Shown: piece by piece, positions 9,088-18,369 of the stretch
How positions within the stretch are numbered: the first letter of the stretch is position 1
How the letters are laid out: each line of letters begins with the position of its first letter
Assembly: GCF_020829625.1 (NCBI RefSeq)
Contig: NZ_JAIVFX010000004.1
Span: 365,426 to 429,425 of the forward strand
Reading direction: 5' to 3'
DNA length: 64,000 nt
Source: Nostoc sp. XA010
GTDB taxonomy: Bacteria; Cyanobacteriota; Cyanobacteriia; Cyanobacteriales; Nostocaceae
Position numbers and translations under genes: made by a program
The notes under the pieces: generated by a model
What the model was told of the DNA's origin: nothing
Database searches by the model: none
What the model saw: only the letters and a program-made list of their open reading frames with translations

Positions 9088-9921
9088 TTATCTCACCTCT
9101 TGAAGAGATGGACTTTCGCGCCGACTTTCTGTGATGGCTGTTTTAAGTTCTTGGCATAGTTGTTCTACAGCTTGCAGTCCTTCTGTGGGGCTACCTTCAG
9201 CTAATCTTTTAACGAAGGCACTACCAACAATCACCGCATCTGCACCCCATTCCATTACTTGATGTGCTTGTTCTGGCCCTGAGATGCCAAAACCAACGCC
9301 GATGGGTTTATCGGTGACGCTTCGCAAATCTGTTAATAAATACTTTACGCGGTCTTGAATTTGAGCGCGGACACCTGTAACACCTGTAACGCTCACCAGG
9401 TAGATAAAACCTCGAGATTGATGAGCGATCGCTTCAATTCTATCTTGAGAACTGGTAGGAGCTACGAGTAAAATTACCTCAATTCCGAAAGATGCAGCAG
9501 TTTGGATTAATTCTTCTGCTTCTTCTAAGGGTAAGTCTGGTACTACCAACCCTTTTACGCCAGCAACGGCAATTTTTCCTAAAAATGGCTTAATACCTCG
9601 ATGCAAAATAGGATTGTAATAAGTAAATAGAATTATCGGTGCTTTTAGGTTAGGACTCACCACCTGTAACATCTCTAGCACTTGCTCTAATTTGGTGCCA
9701 TTTTGCAAAGCGCGGGTTGCTGCTGCTTGAATCACAGGTCCATCTGCTAGAGGATCGGAGTAGGGAACACCCAACTCGATGAAGTCTGCACCATTGCGAT
9801 CTAAGATACGTAAAGCTTCGGCGGTGGTTTCTAAATTAGGATCGCCTGCTGTGATAAAGGGGATTAAAGCACACTGTTGGCGATCGCGTAAAGTTTGAAA
9901 GGAAGCTGAGATAGAAGTCAT
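9088..9921 (-). CDS. trpA: Tryptophan synthase alpha chain
   Basis: A 277-residue TrpA, typical length. It cleaves indole-3-glycerol phosphate to indole. The catalytic Glu lies in [16 protein letters not shown] with the following Asp, and the phosphate-binding [11 protein letters not shown] and [11 protein letters not shown] segments are present. The partner is TrpB at 6430-7671, with the tyrosinase gene between them. The upstream gap to trpC (486 bp) contains the 42-bp repeat array, so trpA may depend on read-through or a local promoter. Confidence 0.96.
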   Translation of the reverse strand: MTSISASFQTLRDRQQCALIPFITAGDPNLETTAEALRILDRNGADFIELGVPYSDPLADGPVIQAAATRALQNGTKLEQVLEMLQVVSPNLKAPIILFTYYNPILHRGIKPFLGKIAVAGVKGLVVPDLPLEEAEELIQTAASFGIEVILLVAPTSSQDRIEAIAHQSRGFIYLVSVTGVTGVRAQIQDRVKYLLTDLRSVTDKPIGVGFGISGPEQAHQVMEWGADAVIVGSAFVKRLAEGSPTEGLQAVEQLCQELKTAITESRRESPSLQEVR

Positions 9922-10002
9922 TCTAAAAAATGGTTAATGGTTAGTTAATAGTTCTGGAATAATCAACAATGATCAATTAGCAATGTTCACCCTAGATTTT
10001 TT

Positions 10003-10262
10003 GTCGTCGAGTCTTTAATACTCGTGAATGAGTCTTTTATCTCCGTTAACGAGCCTTTGATACTCGTGAATGAGTCTTTTAACTCCGTTAACGAGTCTTT
10101 GATACTCGTGGATGAGTCTTTTATCTCCGTTAACGAGTCTTTGATACTCGTGAATGAGTCTTTTAGCTCCGTTAACGAGTCTTTAATACTCGTGAATGAG
10201 TCTTTTATCTCCGTTAACAAGTCTTTGATACTCGTGAATGAGTCTTTTAGCTTCGTTAGGGA
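10003..10262. repeat. 42-bp tandem repeat built from two 21-bp half-units
   Basis: Units start at 10021, 10063, 10105, 10147 and 10189, with a partial unit at 10231 and a half unit before 10021. Each 42-bp unit is two related 21-mers (actcgtgaatgagtctttta and ctccgttaacgagtctttga), the second with a GTTAAC palindrome. Open frames exist on both strands because 21 is a multiple of three. On the minus strand it would read a KDSLTEI/KDSFTSI heptad, but its only start is TTG without a ribosome site. It occupies the trpC-trpA gap of 486 bp; the rest of that gap (10267-10407) shows no gene. Confidence 0.93.
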
Positions 10263-10407
10263 ATAAAGAAAGGGTTAAGGGGGAAGGGAAAAGGGAATCT
10301 TGCCCCTTAAATGTCCCCTTTACCCGCATTCTGCAAGAAACCTATTTTCCCAAACATCCACTCAACCGCCTTAGAAAGGCTTGCTTTAATTTTGAAGGAT
10401 CGTTTCG

Positions 10408-11241
10408 TTAAGGAGGATCAAGTCTTAGCAAACTACGCACAGCTTGTTCGACATCGCTTTGTTTAACTAAAGATTCTCCGATCAAAACCGCACGCGCACC
10501 AGCTTCAGCGACAAAAGATAAATCAGCAGGTGTATACAGTCCAGACTCGCTGACGACGGTGATATCCAAACTTTGTAATTGTTGTTGGCGCTGTGCTAAA
10601 AGCTGCTGTGTTGTGCCTATATCAAGGGTAAAATCTTCTAAATTGCGATTGTTGATTCCTACTAAACTTAGGTTGTCAAGCTTTAGCACTCGATCCAGTT
10701 CAGCCAGGGTATGAACTTCTACCAGTGCATTCATGCCTAAATTATGAATTAGTTGCAAAAAACCCTGAAGTTCTTGATCTGATAAAATGGCTGCAATTAA
10801 CAAGACTGCATCTGCACCTGCTGTTCGTGCTAAATATATTTGATAGGGGTTAATGATAAACTCCTTGCACAGTAAAGGTAATGCAACTTGCGATCGCACC
10901 CTTCGTAGATTATCAAAACTGCCTTGAAAGAACTTTTGGTCAGTTAAAACTGATAAACAAGCTGCACCACCTCGTTCATAAGCTTGAGCAACAGCTACTG
11001 CATCAAAGTCTGCGCGGATAATCCCACGGCTAGGTGATGCCTTTTTTACCTCGGCAATTAAGCTAGGTTGGTTAGGATTTTCCTGCAAAGCAGCCAAGAA
11101 ATTTCGCGCAGTCGGGGCTGAATTTAACTGTTGTCGCAAGGAAGTTAAAGGCAGTTCTTGCTGCATTTGTGCAACTTCTTGCCTTTTATGCAACACAATT
11201 TCTTCAAGAATATGGCGGGGAGGGGCAACTTGGTTAGTCAT
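10408..11241 (-). CDS. trpC: Indole-3-glycerol phosphate synthase
   Basis: A 277-residue monofunctional TrpC that closes the indole ring of indole-3-glycerol phosphate. Family motifs are [16 protein letters not shown] (catalytic Lys), the [12 protein letters not shown] loop, [14 protein letters not shown] (second Lys), [10 protein letters not shown] and [12 protein letters not shown]. It lacks a fused TrpF domain. It lies 83 bp behind the trpE fusion gene across a stretch of heptanucleotide repeats. Confidence 0.96.
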   Translation of the reverse strand: MTNQVAPPRHILEEIVLHKRQEVAQMQQELPLTSLRQQLNSAPTARNFLAALQENPNQPSLIAEVKKASPSRGIIRADFDAVAVAQAYERGGAACLSVLTDQKFFQGSFDNLRRVRSQVALPLLCKEFIINPYQIYLARTAGADAVLLIAAILSDQELQGFLQLIHNLGMNALVEVHTLAELDRVLKLDNLSLVGINNRNLEDFTLDIGTTQQLLAQRQQQLQSLDITVVSESGLYTPADLSFVAEAGARAVLIGESLVKQSDVEQAVRSLLRLDPP

Positions 11242-11243
11242 AA

Positions 11244-11324
<81 letters not shown>

Positions 11325-11345
<21 letters not shown>

Positions 11346-13526
11346 CTCTTTGGTTGTATATGCACGCACCACATTTTTAATGATTTCCAGACCGACTTCT
11401 CCCGCTAGAGTCATGATTGACTCTGGATGAAACTGAACGGCGGCGATGGGAAGTGTCTGATGTTCAATGCCCATAATTACGTCGTCATCAGAAATCGCTG
11501 TTACCTTAAGTTCTTTTGGCAAACTTTGCGGTAGGGCAAACAATGAGTGATATCTACCGACTGGAAAAGATTGTGGTAAATTTTTGAAGGTAACAGAATT
11601 AGAATCGGTGACGAAAATCCTTGAGGATTTACCATGTTGGGGATAGTTGAGGACTCCCAATTCTCCATCAAATGCTTCAACAATGCCTTGCAGTCCCAGA
11701 CAAACCCCGAAAATAGGAATTTTGCGATGAAGAAGGGCGCCGACTGTCTGAGGAACCCGAAAATCACTTGGTCTACCAGGGCCAGGAGATAAAACAACTA
11801 AGTCAGGGCGTTCTGTATCGAATAGCGATTCCGAGAAACCATGACGTAGTGTAGTAACACTTGCACCAGTTTGGCGAATGTAATTGGCTAGGGTATGAAC
11901 AAATGAGTCTTCATAGTCTATTAGTAAGATGCGTTTGCCAGATGCCGCACTTGGAAGGATTTTAGTTGATTTTATGGAACTGGATTCATCAATTTTCTGA
12001 GTGGTTTGCTTTACACGACGAATCGTCTCAAATAAAGCAGCAGCTTTGGTAATTGTTTCTTGTTCTTCTGCTTGGGGTATGGAGTCATAAAGGACAGTAG
12101 CGCCAACTCGCACTTCGGCGATGCAGTCTTTTAATCGGATTGTCCGCAGAATTAATCCAGTATTTAAATTCCCATTGAAATTTAAATAACCAACTGCTCC
12201 ACCATACCAACGTCGGGCGCTACGTTCATGCTGTTCAATAAAATCTATTGCGGCTCTTTTAGGTGCGCCGGTGACTGTAACCGCCCATGTATGCGAGAGA
12301 AAGGCATCTAAGGCATCAAATTGCGATCGCAGTGTCCCTTCAACATGATCTACTGTATGAATCAGGTGGCTGTATAATTCTATTTGACGACGACCAATGA
12401 CTTGTACTGAACCAGGCTCGCAGATTCGGGATTTGTCATTGCGATCGACATCAGTACACATGGTCAACTCAGCTTCATCTTTATGAGAGTTGAGTAACTG
12501 ACGAATTTGCACGGCATCGTCAAGAGCATCTTGTCCCCGACTAATAGTGCCACTAATAGGGCAAGTTTCTACCCGTCTACCTTCAACCCGCACAAACATT
12601 TCTGGAGATGCGCCAATCAGATATTCTCCACCTAGATTAAAAATAAACCCATAAGGGCTAGGATTTATTTCTTTTAAAGTGTTAAATAGTTTGCTGGGTT
12701 CATCTTCATAGCCCTCAAAAAAGTTTTGACTAGGAACTACTTCAAATAAATCGCCTCGGCGGAAATAATCGAGCGCACCTTCAACTTTTTTGGCATACTC
12801 GCCTACTTTATGGTCAGCAGTTTGATTTGGCTGAAGATGTTTTCCGTGATAGTCTATAGACTCACCTGTTCGAGGAAGATCATTAGTGCTGCCATGCGCT
12901 GTTTCAAATTCATATTGTAAACGAAATGCGCGTTGCTGATAGTAATCGACAACTATCAAGTCATCAGGCAGATAAAGCACTAAATCTCGCTGATCTGTAG
13001 GACGTTCAAGACGTTGGGTAATTGGTTCAAACTGAAAAACTAAGTCATAACCAAATGCACCATACAATCCTAAATGTTCGTCTTCTTGACTAGAGAAAGT
13101 GTATAAAACTTCGCGGACAACTGTAAATGCTGAAGGTTGTTTACTGCGTTCTTCTTCAGCAAATAGTTTTTTTGTCGGTTTAACAAAGCCTACAAGATTG
13201 TTATTATCTAGGGTAACTTTCTCAAGTTGTATTGAGTTAGATAAGCGCTCTAAAAGTAATGGTAAAAGCACCCGACCGCGTTCATTCAATGCTATCAAAG
13301 TAAAAGCATTGTCTTGTGTAGTCAATTCCAATGGTGGATTGACAAATCCGATCGCCCATCTTTTGTATCTGCCTGGATATTCGTAGCTGCTCCTTAACAA
13401 ACCTCCACGCTGAGAATTTAAGCGGAATAGAATGTCTTCGAGAGCAGTGTCCATCTTAACTTCTGTGATGGAGCGAGAAACAAGTACACCGCCAAGGGTT
13501 TTGTATGAACGGGAATCAAAAATCAT
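11325..13526 (-). CDS. trpE: Anthranilate synthase, fused TrpE-TrpG
   Basis: A 733-residue fusion of the chorismate-binding TrpE part (about 1-520) and the glutamine amidotransferase TrpG part (about 535-733). TrpE motifs include NPSPYGFIFNLGGEYLIGAS, CPISGTISRG, DVDRNDKSRICEPGSV and TVTGAPKRAAIDFIE. The TrpG nucleophile is C609 (GVCLGLQ) and the His/Glu pair is in FHPESIM (H700). It makes anthranilate from chorismate and glutamine. Fused enzymes of this type are known in rhizobia and in scytonemin clusters, where a separate trpG is absent. The 360-bp gap upstream carries a copy of the motif repeated before scyA (13723-13768), so trpE may head its own transcript (trpE-trpC-trpA-tyrP-trpB-trpD-aroG). 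Confidence 0.95.
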
Positions 13527-13722
13527 AGGGAATCTCTCTGGAAGAGTTATTAGTCAAGAGCCATTAATCATTATTGATAACTATCTTCAAATTAAAAACA
13601 AATCCAGATAATCCGATGTCAATTTAATTCAAACTATCTAAATTTGCGTATTCTTTTAAAAGATGTAATGAAAAACTTTTTTGCTTCTTATGTAAGAATA
13701 CTAGATATTAAGCAGCTAATAC

Positions 13723-13768
13723 ATTGAATAATTTTTAGATTAGGTGTCAATTTATTCGCTTTTTATAC
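13723..13768. promoter_or_regulatory. Candidate scytonemin regulon box, copy upstream of trpE
   Basis: The core AGATTAGGTGTCAATTTA followed by TTCGCTTTTTAT matches the three boxes upstream of scyA (27090, 27340, 27477), with one single-base gap. It also shares a downstream ACATTTCC with the 27340 copy. It lies about 200-235 bp upstream of the trpE start, in the same orientation relative to the gene as the scyA copies. The remaining gap sequence (13527-13886) holds only a Nostoc dispersed fragment near aroB (agcgtagctccgcgtccctc) and AT-rich sequence. Confidence 0.55.
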
Positions 13769-13886
13769 TGCTTTTCTAGTACATTTCCTGATAGCCATAT
13801 TTAAAAATAACCGCCTCCCTCAAAAGTAGTAGATCCTTTTACAACCTCAGCGTAGCTCCGCGTCCCTCTGCGTTTAAAATCCAACC

Positions 13887-15083
13887 CTAAAACTCCCGCA
13901 ACAGCGATATTGCTTGCCTATACAAAAACAAATCCACCTCATGAACCTCAATTCCTTTTCCAATTCGTTGTAACAGCATCAAAGTCAACTCTCCACCCAA
14001 ATGTTCGCGGAACTCAGTTAAACCCCGGAACAAACAATTAGGATGTTCCAGTTGTGATAACTTCTCAACCAGTTCTGGCACATACAACGTGAAACCCAAC
14101 GCCGATAAAGTACTTAATATCCTTTGCCATTGTGAGCAATCCAGCAATCCTACCAAATAGGAATAAGTGCTATCCAAAGCAATACCGATCGCAACTGCTT
14201 CGCCATGACGCAAGCGATAATTTGTCAAATGCTCCAGTTTATGAGCCGCCCAATGTCCAAAATCCAGGGGACGAGACGAACCCATTTCAAAAGGATCGCC
14301 GCTATTGGCAATATGTTCTAGGTGCAACTGGGCGCAACGATAGATAACCTGTTGCATAGTATCCATGTCTCGCCGTGCAAGGGCTGCGCTGTGAGAGTGG
14401 ATATAATCAAAAAAGCTAGCATCCTTAATCAGCGCCACTTTCACTGCTTCTGCGATTCCAGAACGCCAATCGCGATCGTCTAAGCTTGTCAAAAAGGCAG
14501 AATCGTTTATAACTGCATAAGGTGGCGCAAATGTGCCAAGAAAGTTCTTTTTACCAAAGGCGTTGATGCCATTTTTTACGCCAACCCCGGAATCATTTTG
14601 TGCTAATACCGTCGTCGGAACCCGAATCAAACGAATACCCCGGTGAGCAGTTGCGGCTGCATATCCAACCAAATCCAACACAGCCCCGCCCCCGATCGCT
14701 AACACATAACAATGGCGACACAATCCGGCTGCTTCAATCTGTTGGTGGATTTGATCTACTAAATTGCGATCGTTTTTAGCAGCTTCTCCTCCCGAAATTA
14801 TCATTGGTTCGGCTGCGATCGCTACTATCTCTGCATAAAAATTGGTATACGCTACTAATTGCTTAACCAATTCCGGTTGATGTTGTAATATTCCTGCGTC
14901 TACTATCGCTACAACTTTCTTCGGCTTTGTCTCCCCATCTGCTGTAATTACTTGGGCTAAGGTGGGGTTTTTTAACTCAAATAAATTTTTGGTAAAGTAA
15001 ACCTCGTAGTTAAAAGTTACCGAAACACGTTGATGAATTGGTTGCAGACTGAATCTACTTTTTTGCTTAATGTCAACTACCAT
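13887..15083 (-). CDS. aroB: 3-dehydroquinate synthase-like sugar phosphate cyclase
   Basis: A 398-residue member of the sugar phosphate cyclase family. The NAD-binding AIGGGAVLDLVGYAAAT, the VPTTVLAQNDSGVGVKNGIN loop and the GIAEAVKVALIKD catalytic segment are clear. The zinc histidines occur in LDFGHWAAHKLE and RLRHGEAVAIG. The usual DHQ synthase motif is LNxGHTFGHAIE. Here both histidines keep their spacing but the surrounding residues differ (SGDPFEMGSSRPLDFGHWAAHK), and there is an extra N-terminal ~40 residues, so a different cyclase activity cannot be excluded. In scytonemin clusters it is annotated aroB and assumed to serve the shikimate pathway. It lies 13 bp behind dsbA, apparently the end of the first operon segment. 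Confidence 0.85.
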   Translation of the reverse strand: MVVDIKQKSRFSLQPIHQRVSVTFNYEVYFTKNLFELKNPTLAQVITADGETKPKKVVAIVDAGILQHQPELVKQLVAYTNFYAEIVAIAAEPMIISGGEAAKNDRNLVDQIHQQIEAAGLCRHCYVLAIGGGAVLDLVGYAAATAHRGIRLIRVPTTVLAQNDSGVGVKNGINAFGKKNFLGTFAPPYAVINDSAFLTSLDDRDWRSGIAEAVKVALIKDASFFDYIHSHSAALARRDMDTMQQVIYRCAQLHLEHIANSGDPFEMGSSRPLDFGHWAAHKLEHLTNYRLRHGEAVAIGIALDSTYSYLVGLLDCSQWQRILSTLSALGFTLYVPELVEKLSQLEHPNCLFRGLTEFREHLGGELTLMLLQRIGKGIEVHEVDLFLYRQAISLLREF

Positions 15084-15096
15084 GTTTTTGCTTATC

Positions 15097-15729
15097 TTAT
15101 ATATTTACAAGTGTGGCACGATTCAAAGCTTGAAGAAAAATGTCTACCGAGTGAGAACCATTGATCTTGACTTTATTATTGATGATGAAAAACGGTACGC
15201 TATTGATGCCATTCGGCCGAGCAAATATTGATTCCGCTACGAAAGCTTTAATCGCAGCATCATCGCTCAATTGCTGGCGTAATTCCCTAGAATCCATTTG
15301 GTAAGCTCTACCTATGGCAATCAAAACTTCAATATCTCCGATGTTCAAACCGTCTTCAAAATAAGCTTTATAAATGGCTTCTACAACATCGTTTTTTACC
15401 TTTGCTGGCGCAAGTGTAATCAGTCGGTGCGAAAGCTTAGTATTGACAGCCAAACGGATTTTGTCAAAATTTAGCTTGACTCCAGCCATCTCACCTGCAT
15501 ATTGCGTAGAATCAAACAGATATTGCAGTTCTTGCGCTTTTATGCCTTTTCTATTTTGCATAAAACTGTGAAATTCGTACCCGTCAGCAGGAATGGTATT
15601 GTCAAGAATAAAGGGATGCCACCGGATATCTACTTCTTCTTCTTGCCATTTTGCTAATGCATCAAACAGATGCTTTTTACCAATTCTGCACCAGGGACAA
15701 ACGGGATCGTGAAAGATGTCTATCAGCAT
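15097..15729 (-). CDS. dsbA: DsbA/FrnE-family thiol oxidoreductase
   Basis: A 210-residue thioredoxin-fold protein of the DsbA/FrnE/2-hydroxychromene isomerase class. The active site is CPWC at residues 11-14, the helical insert follows, and the cis-Pro is in INSVPFFIINNK. No signal peptide is seen, so a cytoplasmic FrnE-like role is more likely than classic periplasmic disulphide formation. It is packed between tyrA (12 bp) and aroB (13 bp) and is a regular member of scytonemin clusters. Its job there is unknown; a redox step on a pathway intermediate or protein is possible. Confidence 0.88.
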   Translation of the reverse strand: MLIDIFHDPVCPWCRIGKKHLFDALAKWQEEEVDIRWHPFILDNTIPADGYEFHSFMQNRKGIKAQELQYLFDSTQYAGEMAGVKLNFDKIRLAVNTKLSHRLITLAPAKVKNDVVEAIYKAYFEDGLNIGDIEVLIAIGRAYQMDSRELRQQLSDDAAIKAFVAESIFARPNGINSVPFFIINNKVKINGSHSVDIFLQALNRATLVNI

Positions 15730-15741
15730 AGTTTTTGTAAT

Positions 15742-16845
15742 TCAAATGCTAATATTTGTGTGCATTTGTGGTTTAAAATCTCGTTGAACTGTTGTATTTA
15801 AAGGCTGAAGAAAAGCATTGGTTTTTTCTTCAAAAAAGCTTTGAGTAGTTTCAAATTCCTGAATTAGTGCGTCTCTATCTTTCCTTGCTACCAATCTTGC
15901 TAAACGGCTGTAAGTCTTAGCTAAAAAGCTAATTGCATTACACCGTTCTTCTGTAGCTAGCATAATATCAACACATAAATTAGGATTCTGGGAAAATAAA
16001 CGTTTAACAATGTCAATTTCTTGACGATAGTTGGGTGTTGACATTGTTAAGCTCTGCTTTATATCTACTTTTACTTGTGCTAAGAAAACACCAAGACTAA
16101 ATCTACAAAAATGTTGCGTTGCTTGAATAATCACCATCATTTGATCGTGTTCTTCAGGCGTGCAAACAATTAATTCTCCACCTTTACTTTTGATAAAGTC
16201 TAATAACCACTGAAATGAATCATCGTTTCGACCTGGGCACACTACCACCTTTTGCCCCAAAAACGATTTGATATTTGGCCCAAACATTGGATGTAAACCC
16301 ATGACTGGGCCGGAATGATGTTCGAGCATCGCCTGAGTTGGCTGAGTTTTTACGCTCGTGATGTCACACAAAGCTGTATTGGGGCCAAGGTATTTCGCTG
16401 CACGTTTGATAACATCAACTGTATATTCAATGGGAACGCTTACTAATACTAATTCTGCCTGACTTAACAATTTATCTGCGTATTCCCAATCTTCATGTTC
16501 GAGAACGCTAACATTATGGCCTACAAGCGAAAGCTGCTCTTTAAATAATCTTCCCATCCTGCCGCGTCCCCCGATGATGGTAATTTGTCGGGAACTGACA
16601 TGATTTGTTGCAGATTTAGGAATTAGAGTAGCATGACAAGTATTTACTATACTTGCCCAAACAGACTCAGGAATACCAGCTTGAGCGAGTAGGGGAGCCA
16701 CATCAGCCAGTTGTTCATCTAAAGAAGGTTGTTCTGATGCTGCTAATAATGATATGCGATCGCTAAGTAGGGCGATCAAGCTTTGGTCAGTTTTTTTAAG
16801 CTGATCTGAATAAGAGGATTTTAAAGGCATTTTTCCCGTCCCCAA
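15742..16845 (-). CDS. tyrA: Prephenate dehydrogenase with degenerate chorismate mutase-like N terminus
   Basis: A 367-residue protein resembling the E. coli bifunctional TyrA. Residues ~10-90 look like a shortened AroQ chorismate mutase helix set (QLKKTDQSLIALLSDRISLL) with little of the usual catalytic pattern. The dehydrogenase follows: NAD loop ITIIGGRGRMGRLFKEQL, then SVPIEYTVDVI, CDITSVKTQPTQAM, GLHPMFGPNIKSFLGQ and EEHDQMMVIIQATQHF. It makes p-hydroxyphenylpyruvate, the partner of indole-3-pyruvate in the ScyA reaction. Its enteric-type sequence, unlike the arogenate dehydrogenase most cyanobacteria use, suits a specialised supply role. The start could also be the ATG 15 bp downstream (16830). 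Confidence 0.92.
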   Translation of the reverse strand: MGTGKMPLKSSYSDQLKKTDQSLIALLSDRISLLAASEQPSLDEQLADVAPLLAQAGIPESVWASIVNTCHATLIPKSATNHVSSRQITIIGGRGRMGRLFKEQLSLVGHNVSVLEHEDWEYADKLLSQAELVLVSVPIEYTVDVIKRAAKYLGPNTALCDITSVKTQPTQAMLEHHSGPVMGLHPMFGPNIKSFLGQKVVVCPGRNDDSFQWLLDFIKSKGGELIVCTPEEHDQMMVIIQATQHFCRFSLGVFLAQVKVDIKQSLTMSTPNYRQEIDIVKRLFSQNPNLCVDIMLATEERCNAISFLAKTYSRLARLVARKDRDALIQEFETTQSFFEEKTNAFLQPLNTTVQRDFKPQMHTNISI

Positions 16846-16848
16846 TTT

Positions 16849-18138
16849 TCATATATCAACAAGTGATTCCTTAGAAGTCAATTCGGGCAAGAGATCCAAA
16901 TTTGTTGCTTTTTTGGCGATCGCATCCGAAAATAACTCTTCATACTGATCTAGCGCTTGCTCAAAGGAATAGTTTTCTACCGCAAACTTTCTTCCTTCAC
17001 GCCCTAATTTCGCTGCTAATTCCGGCTGATTATATAAATCCAATACTGCCGCAGCCAAAGCATCTGCTGACTCAGGCTCAACGATAATACCGCCACCACT
17101 TTTTTTGATAGCTTTGGCAGCAGTCCCAGTTGCGGGAACTGAACCGATAATTGGGCGACCACTAGCTAACAGCAGTGGTATTTTAGAAGGCATATTGAAA
17201 GAAATCACATTGCTCTTTTGCACAATCAACCCGACATCTGCGGCTGCTAACATTTGTGGTAGTTTTTCTCGTGGTTGCAATGGTAGGAGCAAAACATTAT
17301 CTGCACCACAAGCAAGACAATGTTTTTGCAACCTTTCGAGAGCTTGAGATTCACCTGCGATCGCAAAGACAATATCATTAATATGACGCAAGCGAGATGC
17401 TGCTTCTATTACTGTCTCCAAACCTTGGGTCAGAGCAATATTACCTGAATAAAGCACTACAAATTTACCATCGAGTTGATGGGTAGCTCTCCAGGAGTTA
17501 TTCTCCTTCGGTAAAGGGCGGATAAAATTTAGATTCACCCAATTTGGAATGCAGGCAATTTTATTAGCCGGTACACCTTTATTTATTAAATTATCTATAA
17601 AGCCATCGGCAATCACGCTAATCGTATGTGCAGTTCGGTAGGCAAATTTTTCTAAAGCTTCCAGAGCTTGAATCATCAACTTATTTTTAATAAGCCCAAC
17701 ACGCACAGCAGCTTCCGGGAGGATATCTTGCACATTCAGCACTACTGGGCAATTATATAGCCAAGCTATTAAGGTTGCAGGTAAACAAACTAGTAACGGC
17801 GGCACTGTTAAGAGTATTACATCAGGTCGCTCACCCTTAAGGGCTTGTGGCAAACTCGTAAAAACAAAGCTCAACTCTAGCAGTAACCTGTCTATAAGGT
17901 TAGGTTTAGACTTAATCCGCAGGTAACTACGCTGAATTTTTACACCATTTTTATGTTCAGTAACGTATAACTTCCCTCGATACCCATCGTAAATCTGACG
18001 CTGAGGATAGTTAGGCATACCTGTGATTACCCGCACTTGATGCCCTCGCTTCACCAGCCCTTCTGCTAGTTCAGTCATCAAAGGTGCAATACCAATTGGT
18101 TCTGGATGATAATTGTATGAATAAATCAGAATTTGCAT
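16849..18138 (-). CDS. Glycosyltransferase family 4 (WcaI-like)
   Basis: A 429-residue GT-B glycosyltransferase. The N-terminal acceptor domain begins ILIYSYNYHPEPIGIAPLMTELA with the usual GHQVRVITGMPNYPQ. The C-terminal donor domain has VLYSGNIALTQGLETVIEAA and the ADVGLIVQK…FNMPSKIPLLLASGRPII region with the family Glu positions. Members transfer sugars to polysaccharide or lipid acceptors on the cytoplasmic face. It is 3 bp from tyrA and is a conserved passenger of scytonemin clusters. It might modify scytonemin or, more likely, help link pigment and sheath polysaccharide; both are inference. Confidence 0.88.
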   Translation of the reverse strand: MQILIYSYNYHPEPIGIAPLMTELAEGLVKRGHQVRVITGMPNYPQRQIYDGYRGKLYVTEHKNGVKIQRSYLRIKSKPNLIDRLLLELSFVFTSLPQALKGERPDVILLTVPPLLVCLPATLIAWLYNCPVVLNVQDILPEAAVRVGLIKNKLMIQALEALEKFAYRTAHTISVIADGFIDNLINKGVPANKIACIPNWVNLNFIRPLPKENNSWRATHQLDGKFVVLYSGNIALTQGLETVIEAASRLRHINDIVFAIAGESQALERLQKHCLACGADNVLLLPLQPREKLPQMLAAADVGLIVQKSNVISFNMPSKIPLLLASGRPIIGSVPATGTAAKAIKKSGGGIIVEPESADALAAAVLDLYNQPELAAKLGREGRKFAVENYSFEQALDQYEELFSDAIAKKATNLDLLPELTSKESLVDI

Positions 18139-18294
18139 GAACTCTTAATGTCCTGAAAGCACCTTGATAATGTTGGCCTTATTGTGTTATCCAGCTTTTA
18201 TCTCCCTTGTTCCAGATTTAATAACCTGAAATTTTCTTACAAACTTTCGTAGGGTATGTTACCGCCGAGAGTACGGTATCGAATTTATTGAGAT

Positions 18295-18322
18295 GGTGCG
18301 TTAGCCAAGGGCATAACGCACC
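18295..18322. repeat. GGTGCGTTA palindromic repeat hairpin
   Basis: The arms ggtgcgtta and taacgcacc (9 bp, 10-nt loop) form a hairpin in the 231-bp gap between scyF and the glycosyltransferase. Two related hairpins occur at 33219-33248 and 33262-33289, so it is a dispersed repeat that may also attenuate the transcript here. Confidence 0.7.
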
Positions 18323-18369
18323 CGACGAAACTGTTACTCAAGCATCAGAACTCAGCACTATTTTTGCAG

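Noticed and set aside
10003..10262. Possible CRISPR array or small heptad-repeat protein gene
   Set aside because: There are no spacers. Open frames on both strands follow from the 21-bp period, and the minus-strand frame has only a TTG start without a ribosome site.
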